Positions 6,888-11,519 of a DNA stretch of 11,519 bases are shown piece after piece (position 1 is the first letter of the stretch; every line of letters starts with the position of its first letter). Made by a program: the position numbers and the translations under genes. The stretch lies in NCBI GenBank assembly GCA_964459675.1, contig CAYWNP010000086.1, positions 1 to 11,519 on the forward strand, given 5' to 3'. This stretch comes from CAIZQW01 sp964459675 (GTDB lineage: Bacteria; Verrucomicrobiota; Kiritimatiellia; RFP12; UBA1067). The notes beneath the pieces are model-generated. The model was not told where the DNA came from and made no database searches. It saw only the letters and a program-made list of their open reading frames with translations.

Positions 6888-8378
6888 TTATTTTCTTCTC
6901 TTTAATCGCTCTTCCAGTCTTCGCGCCATGATGGACAGGGGATAACTCATTCCAAAATAGAGTGCCGCCGTGATCAATCCCAGTTCAAAGAAGCGCAAGG
7001 AGGTCGCCGCGTGAATACTGTACGTCTTTGTCAATTCCACCATCGCAATCACTGAAACAAGCGATGAATCTTTGAACAATGCGATAAAATCGTTTGTAAT
7101 TCCGGGCAAAGCGATCCGCAGAGCCTGGGGAAAAATGATTCGTCTGAGCGCTAGGTTGCGGGACATGCCCAGCGAGACCGCGGCCTCCATCTGTCCTTTG
7201 GATATCGCGGAGATGCCCGCCCTGTACAGCTCCGCCTCGTAGGCCGCATAATTCATCCCTAAGCCGATGATCGCCGCCAGAAACGGACTCAAAGAGATGC
7301 CAATATTCGGCAAGCCGTAATAGAGGATGTACAATTGGATTAAGAGCGGTGTGCCGCGATAGAGTTCGACATACCCGGCTGCCAGGGTGGTGAAGGGCGG
7401 ACGGCCGTACAGACGGAGAACCGTGATGAATATACCCAGCGTGACTGCGAAGGCCATGGAGATGGCCGAAATGATGATTGTAATGCCTGCGCCTTTCAGT
7501 AAGGAAGGCAGAAAGCTGGTGATCGAACTCTGACGGCTCTTTTCAGCGGCCACATGACCACTTGCCTCAGCACGCATCAGGTCGACCAGTTTATTTTGCG
7601 TCTCGTTCCAGATGTCCCATTTTTCGCAAATTTTCTTCAACTCGCCGGATTGAAGGAGTTCTATCAGAGCCGCGTCAATTGCGATTTTCAAGTCCTCATC
7701 CTTCTGGCGGATGCAGATTCCGTATAAGCCCTCGCCCATCGGGTCCCCGGCATATTTCAGCTTGGGATTATTCTTGCCATAATACGCAGCGATCGGCAGA
7801 TCCAGAAGCACCCCGTCAAGTCTCCCGATTGCCAGATCGGCGTAAGGTTCAACCGGTCCGGGATAGATTCGCACGTCAACACCGCCGAGGTCCTGGAGAA
7901 TCGTTTGTGCGACCGTTCCGGAAAGGGTTCCGACCTTTTTCCCTTTCAGATCCGAGACATTCCGGATGGCCTCCTCTTCCTTGCGGACCACCAACTGTTC
8001 AACATAGACATAGTACGGTTTTGAAAAGAGGATTTTCTCCTTGCGTTGATCAGTGATCTCGATGCCGTTCATCGCGATATCAAAATCACCGCGCTCCAGA
8101 GAGGGTATTAAGCTGTCCCAGGCGTTCTGCCCGTATTCCACCTTAACACCTAGTTTTGCGGCGATGGTCTCGACAATATCAACTTCAAAACCGATGAGGC
8201 GCCTCGAATCATTCGGATCCGGAAAGGCCAAGGGCGCACCCCCGCTGGCGTCCAATCCCCAGATCAGCGAACCGCGTTTCTTGATTCGATCTAACGCGCT
8301 CCCCTCCGTCTTAAACAGATTGAGTGATGCGGTCAAGAGAACGAAGAGACCTAAAACAATAAGAGTGTATTTTTTCAT
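6888..8378 (-). CDS. Fused substrate-binding protein and permease of a polar amino acid ABC importer
   Basis: One 496-residue polypeptide joins two normally separate subunits. Residues 5-22 are a hydrophobic signal or anchor with no lipobox cysteine. Residues 30-258 form an SBP_bac_3 binding domain (WDSLIPSLERGDFD, then NGIEITDQRKEKILFSKPYY with R112, then GRLDGVLLD with D193). A linker (259-288) leads to a HisM/GlnM-type permease with about five membrane helices and the EAA loop (EAAVSLGMS, E398 and G404) that docks on the ATPase. The same order is known from GlnP-type fusions. I chose ATG at 8378 because GAGGA lies just upstream and the signal peptide begins there; an in-frame GTG at 8405 would overlap a leader palindrome and lacks a ribosome binding site. 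Substrate is probably a polar amino acid, identity unknown. Confidence 0.93.
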   Translation of the reverse strand: MKKYTLIVLGLFVLLTASLNLFKTEGSALDRIKKRGSLIWGLDASGGAPLAFPDPNDSRRLIGFEVDIVETIAAKLGVKVEYGQNAWDSLIPSLERGDFDIAMNGIEITDQRKEKILFSKPYYVYVEQLVVRKEEEAIRNVSDLKGKKVGTLSGTVAQTILQDLGGVDVRIYPGPVEPYADLAIGRLDGVLLDLPIAAYYGKNNPKLKYAGDPMGEGLYGICIRQKDEDLKIAIDAALIELLQSGELKKICEKWDIWNETQNKLVDLMRAEASGHVAAEKSRQSSITSFLPSLLKGAGITIIISAISMAFAVTLGIFITVLRLYGRPPFTTLAAGYVELYRGTPLLIQLYILYYGLPNIGISLSPFLAAIIGLGMNYAAYEAELYRAGISAISKGQMEAAVSLGMSRNLALRRIIFPQALRIALPGITNDFIALFKDSSLVSVIAMVELTKTYSIHAATSLRFFELGLITAALYFGMSYPLSIMARRLEERLKRRK

Positions 8379-8399
8379 TGTTCCTCGCGTTTTCACTCC

Positions 8400-8417
8400 T
8401 GACACAGTCGTGTGTCA
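8400..8417. promoter_or_regulatory. Palindrome in the leader of the ABC importer operon
   Basis: A perfect 7-base inverted repeat TGACACA-GTCG-TGTGTCA lies between the candidate promoter and the start codon at 8378. It is not followed by a T run on either strand, so it is not a terminator. It could be a dimeric repressor site or an RNA hairpin near the ribosome binding site. No regulator gene is adjacent. Confidence 0.5.
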
Positions 8418-8432
8418 AAAAAACATCTGCAA

Positions 8433-8461
8433 AGTATTTCAAACAGCCTGCCTTCCGTCAA
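8433..8461 (-). promoter_or_regulatory. Candidate sigma-70 promoter for the ABC importer operon
   Basis: On the minus strand, TTGACG (8461-8456) and AATACT (8438-8433) are separated by 17 bases. The predicted leader of about 48 bases would contain the 8400-8417 palindrome. It lies in the 120-base gap after the histidine kinase, indicating the importer need not depend on read-through from the sigma-factor cluster. Confidence 0.5.
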
Positions 8462-8498
8462 CCTTGATTTATATTTCTTGCAAATGTTTTTGCGCTAG

Positions 8499-10097
8499 TT
8501 ATCGGAGCTTCCCGCGGACCGCCAGAGAGAGGGTCTTTGCGAGATCGGTCTCTGTCCAGGGCAGGGTAAAGTAAAAAATAGCGTGATGGCGATAGAACTC
8601 GAGATCTGAGCGTGAGAGCGCTACGGTTCCAAAGACAATGATGGGAAGCCGCTTGGTCTTTTGATTTTCCCGAAGTTGCATCAGTAGTTCACGGATATCG
8701 CCCTCGGTGCTCCGTCCGTCAAGGATGAGCAGGGAAGGTGACTGTTTGACACATGCCTCTTCTATGCCCCTTGTCTGCTCAAAAAACGTTAAGCCATAGC
8801 CTAGTTTCTGAATGTGTTCACACAGGAAGGTTCTGATAGGGGCGTCAGCCGAGAACGCAAGGATGAGCGGGGGCGGTGTCAGTGGAAGTTCGACATGAAC
8901 CGCGGTTCCACAGGTTGTTCCTTTTACAGGACTCTCGAAGGTGATGGTACCACCATGAAGCTCGATAATCTCGCGAGAAATCGCCAACCCGAGGCCTGTT
9001 CCCGCGACATGGTCGCCTGCTCGAACAAAACGTTGGGTGAGTTTGGGGAGCAACTCGGGGGAGACGCCCGTGCCTGTGTCGCAGAACGAGAGGAGGGCCG
9101 TGTTGGTTTTGCCGAGCGCCTGTTGAAGCGAGATTGAGATGACCCCTTTTTCAGGTGTGAACTTGATTGCATTGCCCACGATGTTCAGGATCACACGTTC
9201 CATTTTTTGGGTATCACAGTGACAAAAGAGTTCAGGGGGCATGAGGTTGAATTGAAGAGCAATGTGCTTCGCCTCGGCTTGAATCTGAACCGGGTTGACG
9301 CCCTCGTGAATGACCGCACTCAGCGGGACAACTTGTTTGGTGAGCACGAGGCTCTTATTCTCGATTTGGCTGATATCCAGAATATCATTGATTGTCGCTA
9401 AAAGTCTTTGGCAGTCGGACTGTAAGCGTTCAAGATAGCTGATAGCTTTTTCAGGCATGGTTCCCGCCACACCCCGGATCATGTTGTTGACGGCATAGAC
9501 CATAGAGGTCAAAGGGGTGCGGAGCTCATGAGAGACATTCGAGACGAACTCAAGGCGCGCACGGTCATGGGCTTGGAGACGTTCGTTGGCATTCTGCAAG
9601 GCGCAGAGCGCATTGTGACGCACGGTCATGTCGCGAATGAAGAAGCAAAGTTGGCCTTTGGCGTCAAGGTCCACCTTGTTGATCGCAATTTCAGCAGGGA
9701 AGGACGTGTTGTCTGCTCGCTTACAATTGGCCTCGACGAGCGTATATTTTTGGTCCGCCAAATTGTCCTGAACTGTTTTGATCAACGAAGGGGTCGCACC
9801 CGAGATCAGCCGAACGATCGACTGGTCGAGCAGTTCGAGAGAAGAGAGAAGAAAAAATTCCGAAGCGCGATGGTTGCACTCCAGAATTTTTCCGTCAAGG
9901 TCTGTAATGAAGACCGCATCATACACGCTCTCCAGTAACTTAAAAAAGGGCGTGCTTCGTTCGTTTGAATGAAGACGCCAAACACTCCGAACTCTCAACC
10001 TTGAAACCTTTGTTTGCGTAGGCTTTGTCTCGATTTCACTTGGAGGGAAATCAAGACGCAAGATTCGGGAATTCGGAAGATTGGCGTCCGTGGACAT
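8499..10097 (-). CDS. PAS-domain sensor histidine kinase with degenerate C-terminal receiver domain
   Basis: The 532-residue protein lacks membrane segments and should be cytosolic. A basic N-terminal stretch (1-48) precedes a PAS domain (about 50-160, with VFITDLDGKILECN), a short coil, and the HisKA dimerisation domain with H190 in FVSNVSHELRTPL. The ATPase domain shows N-box NIVGNAIKFTP (305-314), G1 DTGTGV (340-345) and G2 GTGLGLAIS (367-374), so kinase activity is expected. Residues 410-525 look like a receiver fold, but the acidic pair is replaced (LILAFSADA), the switch Thr position is Gly and the conserved Lys is Leu in FTLPW. Only D460 remains. No response regulator is adjacent. The ATG overlaps the TAA of the RRM gene by one base (TAATG, 10095-10099), indicating translational coupling. 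The signal is unknown. Confidence 0.93.
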   Translation of the reverse strand: MSTDANLPNSRILRLDFPPSEIETKPTQTKVSRLRVRSVWRLHSNERSTPFFKLLESVYDAVFITDLDGKILECNHRASEFFLLSSLELLDQSIVRLISGATPSLIKTVQDNLADQKYTLVEANCKRADNTSFPAEIAINKVDLDAKGQLCFFIRDMTVRHNALCALQNANERLQAHDRARLEFVSNVSHELRTPLTSMVYAVNNMIRGVAGTMPEKAISYLERLQSDCQRLLATINDILDISQIENKSLVLTKQVVPLSAVIHEGVNPVQIQAEAKHIALQFNLMPPELFCHCDTQKMERVILNIVGNAIKFTPEKGVISISLQQALGKTNTALLSFCDTGTGVSPELLPKLTQRFVRAGDHVAGTGLGLAISREIIELHGGTITFESPVKGTTCGTAVHVELPLTPPPLILAFSADAPIRTFLCEHIQKLGYGLTFFEQTRGIEEACVKQSPSLLILDGRSTEGDIRELLMQLRENQKTKRLPIIVFGTVALSRSDLEFYRHHAIFYFTLPWTETDLAKTLSLAVRGKLR

Positions 10098-10531
10098 TAT
10101 TCGTGTGATTTATTCTTAGCTTCGTTGATACGAAGCTTGCGTCCAAAACTGTCCTTGTCGTGAAGCGACTTAATGGCGGCTTCAGCTTCAGGACGGTTCG
10201 GCATCTCAACGAAACCATATCCCTTGGATTTACTGTTGAAACGGTTGGTGATGATGCGAGCGGATTTGACTTCGCCAAAGCGTTCAAACTCCTTGCGCAT
10301 CTGGGCTTCCGTCATGTCATAGCTCAGGTTGCCGACATAGATTTCGACGCAAGAGCCGTCCCCGTAGCTTTCGCCTGAACCTCTGCTGCTCCTGCGACGA
10401 CTGCCGCTGCCTACTTTCGTGATGAGGATACCGAGAAGGATGCCGATGAGGCCTGTTGCGGCCAAGATTCCGGCCGAGATAGGGTCTTTGACCATTTCGG
10501 TCAATGTGGTGATGAGTTGATTCATACTCAA
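10097..10531 (-). CDS. Membrane-anchored RRM-domain RNA-binding protein
   Basis: The 144-residue protein has an N-terminal hydrophobic helix (about 17-39), a basic linker RRRSSR (45-50) followed by a Gly/Ser-rich stretch, and one RNA recognition motif (about 62-138). The RRM has RNP2 IYVGNL (64-69) and RNP1 KGYGFVEM (103-110), with the aromatic residues Y65, Y105 and F107 that stack on RNA bases. The basic residues after the helix predict that the RRM faces the cytoplasm. Bacterial RRM proteins are usually small soluble proteins, so the anchor is notable. The start is TTG at 10531, six bases after AAGGA; ATG at 10525 is an alternative with longer spacing. The gene lies 43 bases downstream of rpoD with no terminator between, and overlaps the kinase start. 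RNA targets are unknown. Confidence 0.9.
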   Translation of the reverse strand: MSMNQLITTLTEMVKDPISAGILAATGLIGILLGILITKVGSGSRRRSSRGSGESYGDGSCVEIYVGNLSYDMTEAQMRKEFERFGEVKSARIITNRFNSKSKGYGFVEMPNRPEAEAAIKSLHDKDSFGRKLRINEAKNKSHE

Positions 10532-10574
10532 GAGTTTTCCTTGATGTTTGTGTGTTGGATAAGGAAGGTCATGC

Positions 10575-11519
10575 TTAACGCGTTTCCAAGAAACCTTCCA
10601 GTTTACGCATACGGGTGGGATGTCTCAGTTTACGGAGCGCTTTCGCCTCGATCTGACGGATACGTTCACGCGTCACATTAAACTGCTTGCCAACTTCCTC
10701 CAGCGTACGGGAGTACCCGTCGGTCAGACCGAAGCGATAATCCAGTACCTGTCGTTCACGGTCGGCAAGGGTTGTCAGCACCTCCTGCAGACGTTCCTTC
10801 AGCATGCTATATGCGGTCATCTCTGAAGGGCTCTCTGCGGATTTATCTTCAATGAAATCGCCAAAATAAGCGTCATCCCCGTCGCCAACCGGACTCTGTA
10901 AGGAGATGGGTTGCTGTGCCATGCGGTATACCGCGCGCACACGGTCGACGGGAATATCCATTTCTTCTGCGGCTTCTTCAGGCGTCGGTTCACGTCCCAG
11001 TTCCTGCACCAACTTCTTTTGGACGCGGAGCAGCTTGTTGATGGTCTCAATCATGTGAACAGGGATGCGAATCGTGCGGGCTTGATCTGCGATTGCACGT
11101 GTCGCTGCCTGACGGATCCACCACGTGGCATACGTGCTGAACTTGTAGCCACGGCGGTATTCGAACTTCTCGACGGCTTTCATCAGACCCGTGTTTCCTT
11201 CTTGGATCAGGTCAAGGAATGAAAGCCCACGATTCATGTATTTCTTAACAATACTGATCACGAGTCGAAGGTTGGCTTCGACCATCTCAGTACGTGCCTT
11301 CTGGCCGTTGCGTAGGATTTCGCGCAACGACTCGAATTTCGTCATGAACTCGTTGGGGTCCATTGCGAATTCATGTTCAATCGCAGTGACCCGTGTGGAG
11401 ATATCCTGAAGTTGCTGGTCACGCTTTTTGGTGGGACGTTGCTTTAACAGCTTCGTCCGTTCAGTCAGCATGTTTTTATACGGACGGTAGATCTTTTCAT
11501 CTGCCTCCGTACAAAGACT
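10575..11519 (-). CDS. rpoD: Primary sigma factor RpoD/SigA (partial, N-terminus beyond window end)
   Basis: The reading frame stays open to the window edge, giving 314 residues that lack the protein's beginning. An internal ATG at 11471 is not the real start: the 16 upstream codons (11472-11519) are open and in frame. Numbered from that ATG, region 2 spans about 66-136 (EANLRLVISIVKKYMNRG, then LIQEGNTGLMKAVEKFEYRRG, then STYATWWIRQA, which contacts the -10 element). Region 3 is about 145-221 (GREPTPEE, then GDFIED). Region 4 is about 232-297 with the -35-binding helix-turn-helix TLEEVGKQFNVTRERIRQIE. This near-identity to E. coli sigma-70 identifies the housekeeping sigma factor. Region 1 lies outside the window. 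It heads a co-directional cluster with the RRM and kinase genes. Confidence 0.96.
   Translation of the reverse strand, partial: SLCTEADEKIYRPYKNMLTERTKLLKQRPTKKRDQQLQDISTRVTAIEHEFAMDPNEFMTKFESLREILRNGQKARTEMVEANLRLVISIVKKYMNRGLSFLDLIQEGNTGLMKAVEKFEYRRGYKFSTYATWWIRQAATRAIADQARTIRIPVHMIETINKLLRVQKKLVQELGREPTPEEAAEEMDIPVDRVRAVYRMAQQPISLQSPVGDGDDAYFGDFIEDKSAESPSEMTAYSMLKERLQEVLTTLADRERQVLDYRFGLTDGYSRTLEEVGKQFNVTRERIRQIEAKALRKLRHPTRMRKLEGFLETR

Noticed and set aside
8379..8405. GTG at 8405 as start of the ABC fusion gene (nine extra residues)
   Set aside because: No ribosome binding site precedes it, it falls within the leader palindrome, and the signal peptide begins naturally at the ATG at 8378.
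8480..8493. GCAAA-TGTT-TTTGC hairpin downstream of the histidine kinase as a terminator
   Set aside because: The stem is only five base pairs, AT-rich, and no T run follows on the minus strand.
10097..10531. RRM protein as eukaryotic contamination
   Set aside because: It overlaps a bacterial histidine kinase gene, follows rpoD closely and has a bacterial ribosome binding site; bacterial RRM proteins are known.
10575..11471. Sigma factor as a complete 298-residue protein starting at 11471
   Set aside because: The frame is open for 16 more codons to the window edge and the conserved region 1 of a primary sigma factor is missing, so the gene is cut by the window.
1..11519. CRISPR array, insertion sequence, tRNA or rRNA
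   Set aside because: No regularly spaced direct repeats, transposase-like protein, or recognisable stable RNA sequence was seen on either strand.

Overview
The window is 11,519 bases of a bacterial scaffold. It contains one run of 100 N (4462-4561), so it is almost certainly a draft or metagenome-assembled contig. Gene density is high, genes are short-spaced and Shine-Dalgarno sites of the AGGAG type are common. The lineage cannot be fixed from sequence alone. An RRM-type RNA-binding protein in a bacterium, the Nudix enzyme resembling animal MTH1, and intergenic repeats built on a GGTGGCGCAGACA motif make me think of the PVC superphylum (Verrucomicrobia/Kiritimatiellota/Lentisphaerae). That placement is inference.

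Layout, left to right. (1) On the plus strand at 24-1884 are a UPF0210/PFL-family protein and, one base later, a specialised NusG paralogue. (2) At 1891-2027 is a REPIN-like pair of inverted palindromic repeats, filling the space between two convergent transcription units. (3) On the minus strand at 2028-4252 is a large secreted Thr/Arg/Pro-rich protein with a C-terminal cysteine cluster. Its stop overlaps the start of an MTH1-like Nudix hydrolase. A good promoter and ribosome binding site lie upstream. (4) On the plus strand at 4403-6127 is a B12-binding-type radical SAM protein whose N-terminal part is interrupted by the assembly gap. (5) On the minus strand at 6134-8378 is a two-gene polar amino acid ABC importer in which binding protein and permease are one polypeptide. 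It has its own candidate promoter and a leader palindrome. (6) On the minus strand at 8499-11519 is a tight cluster, in transcription order: the primary sigma factor rpoD (its N-terminus lies outside the window), a membrane-anchored RRM protein, and a PAS histidine kinase ending in a degenerate receiver domain.

How they may work together. The sigma factor, RRM protein and kinase look co-transcribed: there are 43 bases between the first two and a one-base stop/start overlap between the last two. This links transcription, RNA binding at the membrane and signal sensing in one unit. It is the most interesting arrangement here. The ABC importer is complete in itself. The PFL/NusG pair and the secreted-protein/Nudix pair are each translationally coupled, but I cannot derive a shared function for either pair from sequence. 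I see no CRISPR array, insertion sequence, rRNA or tRNA.
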